Below are positions 1 through 8,815 of a stretch of 64,000 nucleotides of DNA, piece after piece. The stretch is from Cohnella lupini (GTDB taxonomy: Bacteria > Bacillota > Bacilli > Paenibacillales > Paenibacillaceae), in contig NZ_QRDY01000011.1 in assembly GCF_003386205.1 (NCBI RefSeq), positions 112,320 to 176,319 of the forward strand, read 5' to 3'. The notes beneath the pieces are model-generated. The model searched no databases and was not told where the DNA came from. It saw only the letters and a program-made list of their open reading frames with translations. How positions within the stretch are numbered: position 1 is the first letter of the stretch; every line of letters begins with the position of its first letter. A program made the translations under genes and the position numbers.

Positions 1-365
1 TCGCGCCATTTCAAGTCGCAGCCCGTGCCCATCAGCTTCTTGAATATTTTCGAGAAGTGACCGGAATGCAAGACGACTAAACCCATGCCGTTCAGAACGC
101 GCTCGTGAACGCGATTAACGATGTTGTCGTCCACCTCGTCATGGGCCATATGCCCCCACCAGATCAGCACGTCGGTGGAATCCAGAACTTCCTGCGTCAG
201 TCCGTGCTCCGGTTCCGGTTGCGTGGCCGTGCGAACGATAAAATCCTCTTCCGCGGCCTCCAAGCCTTCCGCTATCGCGGCATGTATACCTTTCGGATAT
301 ACGTTGCGCACCTCGTCGTGAATTTGCTCGTGCTTATACTCGTTCCATACGGTTACGCGTACCAT
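1..365 (-). CDS. ThuA domain protein, N-terminal part (runs off window)
   Basis: Reading from 365 downwards gives [14 protein letters not shown] and later a segment with [12 protein letters not shown] and [15 protein letters not shown]. These are typical of the ThuA (trehalose utilisation-like) family, which has a class I glutamine amidotransferase-like fold and is usually found in sugar catabolic clusters. Its biochemical role is not settled. About 121 residues are visible and the C-terminus lies outside the window. I prefer the ATG at 365 over the one at 371, because the AAGGAG sequence sits 8 nt upstream of the former and only 2 nt from the latter. The gene reads away from the DUF456 gene in the same direction, 18 nt downstream of it. 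Confidence 0.8.
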   Translation of the reverse strand, partial: MVRVTVWNEYKHEQIHDEVRNVYPKGIHAAIAEGLEAAEEDFIVRTATQPEPEHGLTQEVLDSTDVLIWWGHMAHDEVDDNIVNRVHERVLNGMGLVVLHSGHFSKIFKKLMGTGCDLKWR

Positions 366-383
366 TGCCATCTCTCCTTCGCT

Positions 384-869
384 TTAATGGGCGACAAGCC
401 ATATGACGAAAATGCCGATCATGGCCGCCTGCAGGAAGATCTTGACGACCATACTGCTGAATAATCCGACGAGCGAGCCCCAGCCTACTTTGACGGCTCG
501 ACCCATATCGGAGCCATGGATCAGCTCTCCTATGATAGCTCCTGCCAGAGGCCCGATGATTAACCCGAACGCGGGAATGACGAACGGACCGATGAGAATT
601 CCGATCGTGCTTCCGATGACCGACGCCCTGGATCCTCCGAATTTCTTGACCCCCCAGGCGTTCACCATATAATCCGCGACGAATAGCACGACGACGATAA
701 TCGTCTGGATGCTCCAGAACCAAAAGCCGAACGGCTCGAACGAGAAAAACCAACCGTACACGAAAAAAGCGGCGTAAATGGCTAGCGCTCCCGGCAATAT
801 CGGATAGATCGCCCCCGCCATTCCGACCGCGAACAATACGGATATGAGGATCCAGCCCAGTATGTCCAC
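384..869 (-). CDS. DUF456 family membrane protein
   Basis: A 161-residue, very hydrophobic protein with glycine-rich membrane segments (for example GAIYPILPGALAIYAAFFVYG and IGSTIGILIGPFVIP shortened here to their cores: YPILPG, GILIGP, IIGPLAGA). This pattern matches DUF456 proteins, small integral membrane proteins of unknown function. I chose the GTG at 869 (starting M-D-I-L-G-W, the usual family start) because AGGA lies 10 nt upstream. The alternative GTG at 878 overlaps the stop of the HAD gene but has AGGA only 1 nt away. It is translationally close to the upstream HAD phosphatase gene and probably cotranscribed with it. Confidence 0.75.
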   Translation of the reverse strand: MDILGWILISVLFAVGMAGAIYPILPGALAIYAAFFVYGWFFSFEPFGFWFWSIQTIIVVVLFVADYMVNAWGVKKFGGSRASVIGSTIGILIGPFVIPAFGLIIGPLAGAIIGELIHGSDMGRAVKVGWGSLVGLFSSMVVKIFLQAAMIGIFVIWLVAH

Positions 870-874
870 CGAAA

Positions 875-1627
875 TCACGTCCTAAGTACGTATTTTTGTA
901 TCGCCGCGGCGACCCCGTTCTCTTGATTGCTTCCGGTGACGACGTCGGCAGCCGCTTTGACTTCCTCTTGCGCGTTACCCATCGCTACGCCTAATCCGAC
1001 TGCCCGGATTGCCGCGATATCGTTCAAGCTGTCCCCTATTGCGACGACTTCGGACATGTCGTATCCCAGCATTCGACACACTTCCTCCAGCGCCGAAGCT
1101 TTGGAAACGCCTATCGGGTTAATCTCTATGTTGAAGGGGGACGAATTGGTAAGCTCTAGACCGTCCCATGTTTGAATCTCTTGAAGAATTTCGTTAAGTA
1201 CCGTCAAATTCTCGGTATAGTAGCCGAATTTAAGCCAATGAGTCGTTATCGTGTCGCCGATCCAACGTTCTTTGTTGTAAATATCCTGGGTACTGTAAGC
1301 CCAGAACCAAACATCGTGTTTCTCCGCCAAGGCGTGGAGTCTCATGACTATGCCCGAATCAAGCAAAGTACGCCGATGTATGGAATGCGGCTTCGTCCAA
1401 ATTTCGCCCCCGTTGACCGTGATCATGGGAGTGTCCAAGTTCATCTGCTCGGCAATAGGAAGCGCGCTCTGAAATCCGCGCCCCGTGGATACGCAAACCG
1501 TAACGCCGGCATCGACGGCGCGTTTAACCCATTCTAGATTGGTAGCGCTAATTTCGCTGCGGTCGTTCAACAGCGTTCCGTCCAAATCAAGAGCCAATAG
1601 TCGATATTTCCCCATCTGGTAATCCAC
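875..1627 (-). CDS. Cof-type HAD-IIB phosphatase
   Basis: A 250-residue haloacid dehalogenase hydrolase of the Cof/IIB type, a soluble Mg-dependent phosphatase family usually acting on sugar or cofactor phosphates. Motif I is DLDGTLLN (nucleophile D14, D16), motif II is the VSTGRG segment near residue 46, the cap lies in the middle, and motif IV is AIGDSLND near residue 198. The protein begins with GTG at 1627, or possibly with the ATG four codons later; ribosome binding sites for both are mediocre. The specific substrate cannot be deduced. It is followed by the DUF456 gene. Confidence 0.85.
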   Translation of the reverse strand: MDYQMGKYRLLALDLDGTLLNDRSEISATNLEWVKRAVDAGVTVCVSTGRGFQSALPIAEQMNLDTPMITVNGGEIWTKPHSIHRRTLLDSGIVMRLHALAEKHDVWFWAYSTQDIYNKERWIGDTITTHWLKFGYYTENLTVLNEILQEIQTWDGLELTNSSPFNIEINPIGVSKASALEEVCRMLGYDMSEVVAIGDSLNDIAAIRAVGLGVAMGNAQEEVKAAADVVTGSNQENGVAAAIQKYVLRT

Positions 1628-1748
1628 TTGTTCATTCCACTCCCTGCTGCGGTGTTCCGTTCCTCAATCCAACGTCATTCTATCACATTTTGACGCCCGA
1701 ATTAAATTTTAGTTAAGCTCGCTTTCTTGCACGTAAACAAAAAAGAAA

Positions 1749-1777
1749 CTTTGCCCCCTCACTCTAAGGGGGCAAAG
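1749..1777 (-). terminator. Rho-independent terminator of mntABCD operon
   Basis: Perfect 11-bp inverted repeat (CTTTGCCCCCT at 1749-1759 and its complement at 1767-1777) with a 7-nt loop. On the minus strand it is followed by TTTCTTTTTT. It lies 18 nt beyond the mntD-like stop codon. Confidence 0.9.
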
Positions 1778-1794
1778 TCTCTATCGTTAATCAT

Positions 1795-2679
1795 TTAATA
1801 AGCTTCCCGAGCGGTTGATGCCCGTTGACGAAGCTTGCGGACGACAAGGCCATGCGACGGCGAGAAGAGGAACGCAAGCAAGAACAGCACGCCCGCCACG
1901 CAAACCATGCACCCCGCGATCGATGCGTCCAATACCGCCGCCGTATAATATCCGGCAATCGAGCTAATCACGCCGATGACGAGACTTAAACCGATCATCG
2001 TCCCCAAGCGATCCGTTAGCAGGTAAGCGGTCGCCGGCGGTACGATGAGCAGTCCGACGACCAGAATCGCGCCGACGCTCTCGAAAGAGCTTACGGTTGC
2101 CATCGATACCAAGCCCATCAAAACGTAATGGAATAAAGCAACGGGAATTCCGATGGCCGCGGCCAATGCCGGATCGAAAGCACATAGCTTAAATTGCTTG
2201 TAGAATAAGCCGATAACGGCGACGATCAGAAATAAAGTTATTCCGAGCAGCCACACCGCTTTAGGTCCGACTTCTACCCCGTTAATCATCAGTTGATTCC
2301 AATGGACATAGGCGATTTCCCCATATAACACGCAGTCCAAGTCCAAGTCGACCTGACTTGCGTTTAAGCTTATCAGCAGAACGCCGGCGGCGAATAACGA
2401 GGTGAACACGACCCCGATCGAAGCGTCTCCTTGGACGCCGCTGTTCTGAAACAGCTGGATCAAGAACACCGTTACGAAGCCGATGATGGCCGCTCCGAAC
2501 AGCATGAATACGGAATCGCGGGATCCGCTGACCAAGAACGCGATTACGATACCGGGCAGCACGGAATGACTAATGGCATCCCCGACGAGCGCCATGCGGC
2601 GCAAAATAAGAAAGCAGCCCAATATGCCGCAGCAAGAGGCGACAAGCGCCCCGGTAACCATAATCCAGAAGCCGCTCAT
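1795..2679 (-). CDS. mntD: Manganese/zinc ABC transporter permease (MntD-like)
   Basis: A 294-residue polytopic permease of the ABC-3 family (ZnuB/MntC/TroC type), with about 8-9 hydrophobic segments and the family feature of an early loop reading RRMALVGDAISHSVLPG. It forms the membrane channel together with the neighbouring second permease, powered by the ATPase encoded upstream. Its start overlaps the stop of the preceding permease gene by 4 bp, so the two are probably translationally coupled. The order binding protein, ATPase, permease, permease matches Bacillus mntABCD. Metal choice is inferred mainly from the operon and its promoter box. Confidence 0.85.
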   Translation of the reverse strand: MSGFWIMVTGALVASCCGILGCFLILRRMALVGDAISHSVLPGIVIAFLVSGSRDSVFMLFGAAIIGFVTVFLIQLFQNSGVQGDASIGVVFTSLFAAGVLLISLNASQVDLDLDCVLYGEIAYVHWNQLMINGVEVGPKAVWLLGITLFLIVAVIGLFYKQFKLCAFDPALAAAIGIPVALFHYVLMGLVSMATVSSFESVGAILVVGLLIVPPATAYLLTDRLGTMIGLSLVIGVISSIAGYYTAAVLDASIAGCMVCVAGVLFLLAFLFSPSHGLVVRKLRQRASTAREAY

Positions 2680-3638
2680 GCCGACACCTCCCTATCCTTT
2701 ACGGAAGAGCCGGTCTTTGATTCCGGTAGGCTCTCGGCTCCGTTCTCGGCTGCCCATTCCTTCTTCGCGGAGTATCGACGTACGATCTTAGCCACGATGC
2801 CCCTGCGCGGCCCGAACAGCACCGAAGCCACGAATAACGCGGAGGCGGTCAATACGCTAAGCGGCCCTGTCGGCAATTGATCCGTTCCGGCACTGATCCA
2901 TGTTCCGATCGCCCCGCTTAGAGCCCCGAACAAGCCGGAGAGAACGGTCATGACGCCCAAGCGATCGGTCCAATATCGGGCCGATACTGCGGGAGTGATA
3001 AGCAAAGCCGCTACTAGGACTACGCCTACCGCTTGGATGCCTACGACCACGGCTACCGTGACGAGCCATAACAACAGCTGCTCGAGCGCGGTCACCGAAA
3101 ATCCAAGTCCTCTCGCGTAACCCGAATCGAAGCTGATCAGCTTGAATTCCTTGAACAACAACGCGCAAGCGACGATGAGCAGCACCGCGACGCCGGTCAT
3201 CGTATAGACGTCGCTTGCCGTCATCGATGCCGCCTGACCGAACAGAAACTTATCGAGTCCGCTTTGGTTCCCATAGGAGCTATGCTGGATTTGCGTTAGA
3301 AGCACGATGCCTAATCCGAAGAAAACGGAAAGAACGATGCCCATTGCGGCATCCTGTTTAATTCGCGAATGTCGGGTGATCCAACTGATTCCCACCGTCG
3401 CGATCATGCCCGCGACGATCGCTCCGATCATGAAGTATCCGACCGACTTGACTCCGGTCAGCATAAAGGCGATGCAAATGCCGGGCAACGCCGCATGGGC
3501 TAGCGTATCCCCGATCAAGCTTTGCTTCCTTAAGTATGCGAAGGTACCGATGACTCCGGTACTTAAACCAAGCAGCATACTTCCAATCAATATCCATTGC
3601 AGGTTCGGATCCGTGAATAAATTCAGCATTCCGCTCAC
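2676..3638 (-). CDS. mntC: Manganese/zinc ABC transporter permease (MntC-like)
   Basis: A 320-residue ABC-3 family permease with the characteristic N-terminal segment RKQSLIGDTLAHAALPGI and about 9 predicted membrane helices. The C-terminal tail of about 40 residues is charged and hydrophilic. It overlaps both neighbours by 4 bp (ATPase gene upstream, second permease downstream). Having two non-identical permeases suggests a heterodimeric channel, as in the Bacillus mnt operon. Confidence 0.85.
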   Translation of the reverse strand: MSGMLNLFTDPNLQWILIGSMLLGLSTGVIGTFAYLRKQSLIGDTLAHAALPGICIAFMLTGVKSVGYFMIGAIVAGMIATVGISWITRHSRIKQDAAMGIVLSVFFGLGIVLLTQIQHSSYGNQSGLDKFLFGQAASMTASDVYTMTGVAVLLIVACALLFKEFKLISFDSGYARGLGFSVTALEQLLLWLVTVAVVVGIQAVGVVLVAALLITPAVSARYWTDRLGVMTVLSGLFGALSGAIGTWISAGTDQLPTGPLSVLTASALFVASVLFGPRRGIVAKIVRRYSAKKEWAAENGAESLPESKTGSSVKDREVSA

Positions 3639-4420
3639 CGTCCCGCTCTCGCGGTCGCCGCTGGCTCTTCCGCTTGATGGCTCTTGATGAAGGTCAACCG
3701 CCCGCCGTAAGCTTCCTGCAAGCGTTGCTCGGTAAATGTCGTGGCCGTAGGCCCGTAAGCGATCATTTCTCCGTTGATCAGCATCACGGAATCGAAATAC
3801 TGATCCACCGTAGCTAGATCGTGGTGAACGACGAGCACGGTCTTCCCCTGCTTCTTCAGCTCGTTTAACAACGTGATGATCGCCTTCTCCGTCGCCGCGT
3901 CGACGCCTGCGAACGGTTCATCCATGAAGTACAGCGTGGCGTCCTGAGCCAATGCTCTAGCGAGGAACACCCTCTGCTGCTGTCCTCCCGACAACTGGCT
4001 GATTTGCCGTCCGGCGAAGTCGGCCATCCCGACCTTGGACAAGCATTCCATTCCGATCGCTCTTTCTTTGGCCCCGGGTCGTCTAAGCAAACCCAAATGG
4101 CCGTATCTTCCCATCATAACGACGTCCAAGGCGTTCGTTGGGAAATCCCAGTCGACCGACTCCCGTTGCGGGACATATCCAACCAATTTGCGTTGCGACT
4201 TATACGGTTTACCATAGACGAGCGTTTCCCCGGTTAACACGGGTTGTAAACCCAATATGGCTTTGATTAAAGTCGATTTACCCGCGCCGTTGGGACCGAT
4301 GATTCCAATGAGTTCCCCTTCGGCCACTTCGAAAGTCACGTTCCTGACGACCGGCTTCTTCTGATACGCAACGGTAAGATTCGTAACGGATAATGGCGAT
4401 AATCGAGAATTCGTAGTCAT
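3635..4420 (-). CDS. mntB: Metal ABC transporter ATP-binding protein
   Basis: A 261-residue ABC ATPase. Walker A is GPNGAGKST (residues 42-50), the Q-loop follows in GYVPQRESVDWDFP (a motif typical of Mn/Zn/Fe family ATPases), the signature is LSGGQQQR, Walker B is LYFMDEPFAGVD, and the switch histidine is in VVHHDLATV. The start ATG at 4420 has AAGGAGCG upstream. It energises the two permeases encoded next and takes substrate from the binding protein encoded immediately upstream. Confidence 0.92.
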   Translation of the reverse strand: MTTNSRLSPLSVTNLTVAYQKKPVVRNVTFEVAEGELIGIIGPNGAGKSTLIKAILGLQPVLTGETLVYGKPYKSQRKLVGYVPQRESVDWDFPTNALDVVMMGRYGHLGLLRRPGAKERAIGMECLSKVGMADFAGRQISQLSGGQQQRVFLARALAQDATLYFMDEPFAGVDAATEKAIITLLNELKKQGKTVLVVHHDLATVDQYFDSVMLINGEMIAYGPTATTFTEQRLQEAYGGRLTFIKSHQAEEPAATARAGR

Positions 4421-4436
4421 GTTTATTCGCTCCTTC

Positions 4437-5384
4437 CTATTTCAAAGCGCCGACGATCGTGTCGACGTTATGTTTAACCATCCCAATATATGTTCCTTCG
4501 GCCGTTCCGGCCTTGCCCATCGCGTCGGAAAATAACTCCCCGCCGATTTTCACGTCATGACCCTGCTTCTTGGCGCCTTCGATAACGGCTTCGATAGACT
4601 TCTTAGGTACGCTGGATTCCACGAATACGGCTTTTACTCCGCGCTCCACCAACATATCCCTCAAGCCGGTCACATCCTTGGAGCCGTATTCCGCCGCCGT
4701 GCTAATGCCTTGCAAGCCGACGACTTCGATATCGTAAGCATCTCCGAAATAACCGAAGGCGTCATGCGCCGTGACCATGACCCGTCCTTGTTTCGGTATC
4801 GTCGCGATTTGATCCTTGGCGTATTGATCAAGCTCCTCCAGCTTGCCCAGATAAGCCTCCGCGCGCGCCTCGTATTCGGCTCCGTTGTCCGGATCCTTCT
4901 CGACGAGAGCGTCTCTGATCGTCTCCGTGGCGCTCATCCATAGCCTGACGTTAAACCACACATGCGGATCGTGCGTTCCCGCCGCTACTTCCCTCAATTG
5001 CCGTTCCGGGATATTCTTCGTGACTGCGACCACCGTTTTCTTCTTGGCCATTTTCTCGAATATTTCCGTCATCTTGCCTTCCAGATGCAGTCCGCCGTAG
5101 AGAATCATTGCAGCGTCTTCAAGCTTGGCGATATCCCCTTGGGATGCCTTGTATAAGTGTGGATCCACGCCCGGCCCCATCAGTCCGACGACCTCTACCC
5201 GGTCTCCGCCTACTTCTTGAGCCACGTCCGCGATCATTCCGATCGTCGCGGTCACATGCAATTTCCCTTCTTCCTTGAATGCGTCACGGCTCGCCCCGCA
5301 CCCTGCCAATATCGTCGTTGTACCCGTTAGAAATATAAGGACCCATAATAATCGTTTAAGGGACGATGCTTTACCTCTCTTCAT
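4437..5384 (-). CDS. mntA: Metal ABC transporter substrate-binding lipoprotein
   Basis: A 315-residue cluster A-I (TroA/PsaA/MntA) binding protein. It has a lipoprotein signal with lipobox LAGC (Cys 29), so it should be anchored on the outer face of the membrane. Expected metal ligands are visible: His in GVDPHLYKA, His in HDPHVWF, Glu in VFVESSVPK and Asp in GGELFSDAMG, the His-His-Glu-Asp set typical of Mn binders. There is no His-rich loop such as zinc-specific ZnuA often has. I chose the ATG at 5384 (GGGAGAGGAAC upstream) rather than an upstream ATG at 5426. Confidence 0.88.
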   Translation of the reverse strand: MKRGKASSLKRLLWVLIFLTGTTTILAGCGASRDAFKEEGKLHVTATIGMIADVAQEVGGDRVEVVGLMGPGVDPHLYKASQGDIAKLEDAAMILYGGLHLEGKMTEIFEKMAKKKTVVAVTKNIPERQLREVAAGTHDPHVWFNVRLWMSATETIRDALVEKDPDNGAEYEARAEAYLGKLEELDQYAKDQIATIPKQGRVMVTAHDAFGYFGDAYDIEVVGLQGISTAAEYGSKDVTGLRDMLVERGVKAVFVESSVPKKSIEAVIEGAKKQGHDVKIGGELFSDAMGKAGTAEGTYIGMVKHNVDTIVGALK

Positions 5385-5445
5385 AGAAATGTTCCTCTCC
5401 CTTTGCTTGTAATTGCCTATGAACAAATGTGTTGTCGTGAAGACG

Positions 5446-5502
5446 AATACTTTCCCTTATGCTTATTTTTTTATAATATACAAAAATGTTTACTTGATGC
5501 AA
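5446..5502 (-). promoter_or_regulatory. mntABCD promoter with MntR-like box
   Basis: On the minus strand, TTGCAT (5502-5497) and TATTAT (5478-5473) are 18 nt apart. Immediately downstream lies an imperfect palindromic stretch whose core GCATAAGGGAAA (within 5446-5467) resembles MntR operators of Bacillus. Its position over the start site would suit repression by Mn-loaded MntR. The box is judged by resemblance only. I found no Zur-type box here. Confidence 0.5.
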
Positions 5503-5521
5503 CATATTTCACAAAAAATAA

Positions 5522-5541
5522 CCGCCCATTTTAAGGGGCGG
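5522..5541 (-). terminator. Terminator of the penicillin-binding protein operon
   Basis: CCGCCC at 5522-5527 pairs with GGGCGG at 5536-5541. The minus strand continues into TTATTTTTTG. It sits about 30 nt beyond the stop of the PBP gene. Confidence 0.8.
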
Positions 5542-5571
5542 CAAGTTTACGATATCTCTTCGGGCAAATGT

Positions 5572-7668
5572 TTACTCCTCGTTGACCGTTTGACCGCCGA
5601 CGTCCCCATTAACGGGAACATTGGCGTTAGCTTGGTCGTTAACCGCGCCATTGGTTGCGTTCTGGTTATTCGCAGGAGCGTGGGGAGTGCCGTCCAGTCC
5701 GAACTTGGCATCGTACGCATCGAATATTTTGCGGGCGATCGGAGCTGCTCCCCAACCGCCGTACCCGCCTTCCGGCACGACGACGGCGACGGCTAGCGTT
5801 GGATTCTTCGCCGGGGCATAAGCGATAAATACCGCATTCTCGACTCGCCCGCCTCCGACGTCTTGCTCCGACGTTCCCGTTTTCCGGCGGAAATCATATC
5901 CGAACCCCTCGAAGCCTTGCACGCTAACCTGCGCCATTCCGGACTCGATCGTCTCCCAGTAAGCTTTAGGGAAGCTGACCGTGTTCAGAATCTCCGATTG
6001 GAAAGGCTGAACGAGCTTGCCGTCGGTATCCTCGATTCTATCGACGAACTGCGGCTTCATCCGCTTGCCGCGATTCGCTAAGGTAGAAGCGTACTGCGCG
6101 AGCTGCAAGGCGGAATACCTAGCCTGCTGGCCGAAAGAAGCGTACACGAGCGCGGATTGCGAGCTTCCGTTCTTGATTTCCTTGTAATAGTTGATACTCC
6201 CGCTCGACTCATGCGGCAACCCGCTTCCAGTCGTTACTCCTAAACCGAACTGCTTCATGTAGCTGTCCCAAATGTCTACGCCCTTATCTCCATCGCGCAA
6301 GTACAATTTGTTCCCGACCATTCCGGCCATGAACGCATTGGATGACTTGGCGATCGCCGTAGTCGGTGTTAACGTTCCGTTCGCCTTGCTGCCCGCATTG
6401 CGAACGCGAGTCTCGTGACCCTTGCCCCCGAAAGCGAAATAGCCGGGATCATCGAACGTCGAGTTTGTCGTAATGAGCTTCTCGTTCAGTCCGAGCAGGA
6501 TGGTCAGAGGCTTCTGCGTCGATCCAAGGTTCACTAGCGAGGAAGGATGCTTCATCCGTTCCTTGTCGTCCTTGTAAGGGGGCTGAACGTCCCTAATGGC
6601 GCCATTGCTCATGTAGTAATTAATGTTTTCCAATTCCTCGGGACTGATACCGCCTTGCCATACGTCCGGATCGTAGTCGGGCATGCTTGCCATGGCGACG
6701 ATTTTGCCCGTCTTCACTTCCATCGCGACCGCGTATCCGGTTTTCGCGTTCGGCGCGCGCTCTTGTTCGTTCGAAGAGCTGCGGATTTTCGCCAAATGCT
6801 CCGTTATCGCTCTTTGCGTCGCCAACTGGACGTCTTTGTTGATCGTGAGGATAATATTATCGCCTTTGACGGGCTTAGTCAGCTTCATGGGACCGATAAT
6901 CTCGCTTTGGTTATTGACCGGGTATTCCTTGACTCCGTTCCGCCCCCGCAGCTCGTCTTGGAACATATATTCAAGCCCGTCGAACCCAACTTCCTCCGAC
7001 TTCAAATATTCAAGCGTTTTATCGGGTTGGTCCGCGTTGATATCCTTATATTTATCGAGCGATGTCGCCCCGCTCATTTTCTTCATGTAACCGACCAATT
7101 GCACGGCCACCTTTTCCGGATTGTATTGCCGAATGCTTTCCTCGACGACGTCTAATCCGGGAAACTGCTGGCGATGCTCCGAGAAATACGCGATTTCCTC
7201 TTTGGTTAAACCCGACTTGATCCGGCGCGGCTGGTAGGAGAAATTGACCTTCCCCTTGAAATCCATGTATGTGAACACTTCTTTCGCCGTGAGCGGCTTT
7301 TCGGTTTTCTCTCCAAGCTCGTTAAATACGTCGACAAGCCTCTGGGCGAGCGCTTTACCTTCATCTTCGGACATTTTGTTATCGAAAGTATAGTACAACG
7401 ATTGAGTCGACATGGAATATGCCAATGCGACATGCTCGGAATCGTAAATATTGCCCCGAATCGGCGGCACGGAAACCGGTCTGGTCCCGTTCGCATGTTC
7501 CTTGGCTCTTAGGGAATCTCCCTCCACGAATTGCAAATACGCCAAGCGCACGATTAACGTGGAAAATACGAAAAACGTAATAAAGAAAAAGACGTTAAGG
7601 CGGAAGCTGAAATGCCTCCGATTTCTAATTTCTCTTTTCTGGGCTTCTTCCGTTAAGTTACCGCTCAT
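5572..7668 (-). CDS. Class B penicillin-binding protein (PBP2-type transpeptidase)
   Basis: A 698-residue monofunctional transpeptidase that crosslinks peptidoglycan outside the membrane. One N-terminal membrane anchor (around residues 20-45) is followed by the PBP dimerisation/pedestal domain and the penicillin-binding domain. Catalytic motifs are S383-T-Q-K386 (GSTQKP), S442-S-N444 and K596-T-G-T599. The C-terminal 40 residues are Asn/Ala-rich and likely disordered. The ATG at 7668 is chosen: AAGGGGG lies upstream and it overlaps the stop of the transglutaminase gene by 4 bp. A longer reading to 7797 would overlap that gene by 133 bp. It is PBP2/MrdA-like, probably for elongation, though a sporulation role cannot be excluded. 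Confidence 0.88.
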   Translation of the reverse strand: MSGNLTEEAQKREIRNRRHFSFRLNVFFFITFFVFSTLIVRLAYLQFVEGDSLRAKEHANGTRPVSVPPIRGNIYDSEHVALAYSMSTQSLYYTFDNKMSEDEGKALAQRLVDVFNELGEKTEKPLTAKEVFTYMDFKGKVNFSYQPRRIKSGLTKEEIAYFSEHRQQFPGLDVVEESIRQYNPEKVAVQLVGYMKKMSGATSLDKYKDINADQPDKTLEYLKSEEVGFDGLEYMFQDELRGRNGVKEYPVNNQSEIIGPMKLTKPVKGDNIILTINKDVQLATQRAITEHLAKIRSSSNEQERAPNAKTGYAVAMEVKTGKIVAMASMPDYDPDVWQGGISPEELENINYYMSNGAIRDVQPPYKDDKERMKHPSSLVNLGSTQKPLTILLGLNEKLITTNSTFDDPGYFAFGGKGHETRVRNAGSKANGTLTPTTAIAKSSNAFMAGMVGNKLYLRDGDKGVDIWDSYMKQFGLGVTTGSGLPHESSGSINYYKEIKNGSSQSALVYASFGQQARYSALQLAQYASTLANRGKRMKPQFVDRIEDTDGKLVQPFQSEILNTVSFPKAYWETIESGMAQVSVQGFEGFGYDFRRKTGTSEQDVGGGRVENAVFIAYAPAKNPTLAVAVVVPEGGYGGWGAAPIARKIFDAYDAKFGLDGTPHAPANNQNATNGAVNDQANANVPVNGDVGGQTVNEE

Positions 7669-8810
7669 CCGGTTATTCCCCCTTGCTGTATATGCGTGTC
7701 GGTAAAGCCCGGAGAATCGAACCAATTGCCAGTCTTTGCCCATGTCGGATCCAATGGAACCCATCTTTGATGCTCGCCCAAATATACTTCGTTCCATGCA
7801 TGAGGCCCGTAACCTCCGCGTCCGTCATAGCCGAGTCCCGTAACGACTCGCGCTTCCAACCCCGCCGCTCTTGCCATCGAAGCGAATAGTCGGGCGTAAT
7901 CGATGCATACGCCCTTGCGGGTTGCGAAAGTATGGGCGGGATTCTGCTCTCGCCAATCCCCTTCGTCCTCGTAAGCCCGAACCTTATCATTGTCGTAAGT
8001 AATCCTGCTTCCGACCCAATCGTACAGTGCCCGCGCCTTCTCCTCGTCTCCGGTTTTGCCTTCGGTGACGGTTAAGGCGGCGTTCACGATGTCGTCCGGT
8101 AATTCCGCGTCGATGACGTCATAACGCTTCAACCATAGCTGGTCAAGCTCGCTCGACATCGCCTCCGCGAAGACGGGAAGCTTATCCTCGATAAGGTTGC
8201 CCGTTGCCGGGCGGATGACTTGCGCGGCCACTTCCTTGTAAAGGCCCGAGCTTTCGATATAACTCTTCATCGGGCCTTGCGGGAACAACGCGCAATAGGC
8301 GAATAGCAAGGCCGTCAACAATAAAGCCCTGCCTGTCCCGAGCGCGGTGCCGATGAACCCGCCGACCGATCGGCTTACGGTTCCTCCCGAAGGCAGAACG
8401 CTAAAAGGAATGGATACGACGGATGCAAGCATTCTCGCCGCGAATCCGATCAATAGTCGAATGATCGTATGAAACACAAGAAACAATATGGAAAAGCGCA
8501 GCAAAGGCAAATCCCTGATACCCGAAAGAGCCGTGTAGCCGAACTGAGCGAAAAAGGAAGCATCGGGCTCCGGACGAGCCATATTGCGCCCGATTAGCCA
8601 TTCCTGTAACCGAGGCGAGAACTCCGAAGCCGCCAGCGCCGATAAAACGACGGATATGACGACCGCCAAAGCGCCTGCAAGAAAATATAGCAATTGCTTG
8701 ACGGAGCCGGAAGCCCCGCGCCTAATTCCCTGGAACAAGGAAAACGCGACCACCGCGAGCAGCAACCAAGTCACGAGATTGGCATCGAAACCTATCCACC
8801 CGCCGCTCAT
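7665..8810 (-). CDS. Membrane-anchored transglutaminase-like protein
   Basis: 381 residues. The first about 180 residues hold several hydrophobic helices resembling the CvpA-type membrane arrangement. The C-terminal domain is a transglutaminase-like cysteine protease fold with the catalytic triad visible as C302 (RKGVCIDYA), H337 (GYGPHAWNEV) and D354 (VPLDPTW). Such domains can be peptidases or crosslinking enzymes; the actual substrate is unknown. The gene is translationally coupled (4-bp overlap) to a PBP gene, which suggests a role in cell-wall or envelope maturation. Confidence 0.82.
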   Translation of the reverse strand: MSGGWIGFDANLVTWLLLAVVAFSLFQGIRRGASGSVKQLLYFLAGALAVVISVVLSALAASEFSPRLQEWLIGRNMARPEPDASFFAQFGYTALSGIRDLPLLRFSILFLVFHTIIRLLIGFAARMLASVVSIPFSVLPSGGTVSRSVGGFIGTALGTGRALLLTALLFAYCALFPQGPMKSYIESSGLYKEVAAQVIRPATGNLIEDKLPVFAEAMSSELDQLWLKRYDVIDAELPDDIVNAALTVTEGKTGDEEKARALYDWVGSRITYDNDKVRAYEDEGDWREQNPAHTFATRKGVCIDYARLFASMARAAGLEARVVTGLGYDGRGGYGPHAWNEVYLGEHQRWVPLDPTWAKTGNWFDSPGFTDTHIQQGGITG

Positions 8811-8815
8811 GCGCC

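Noticed and set aside
5427..5571. Zur box upstream of the metal ABC operon
   Set aside because: No TCGTAAT-N-ATTACGA-like sequence was found; the only candidate element looks like an MntR box.
6547..7155. Long open frame antisense to the PBP gene
   Set aside because: It shadows a well-supported gene in another frame, with no ribosome binding site and no family-like sequence. The same holds for long antisense frames over prfC, the Gfo/Idh/MocA gene and tdh.
7668..7797. Longer N-terminus of the PBP gene
   Set aside because: It would overlap the transglutaminase gene by 133 bp, has no ribosome binding site, and the ATG at 7668 has both a good site and a 4-bp coupling overlap.
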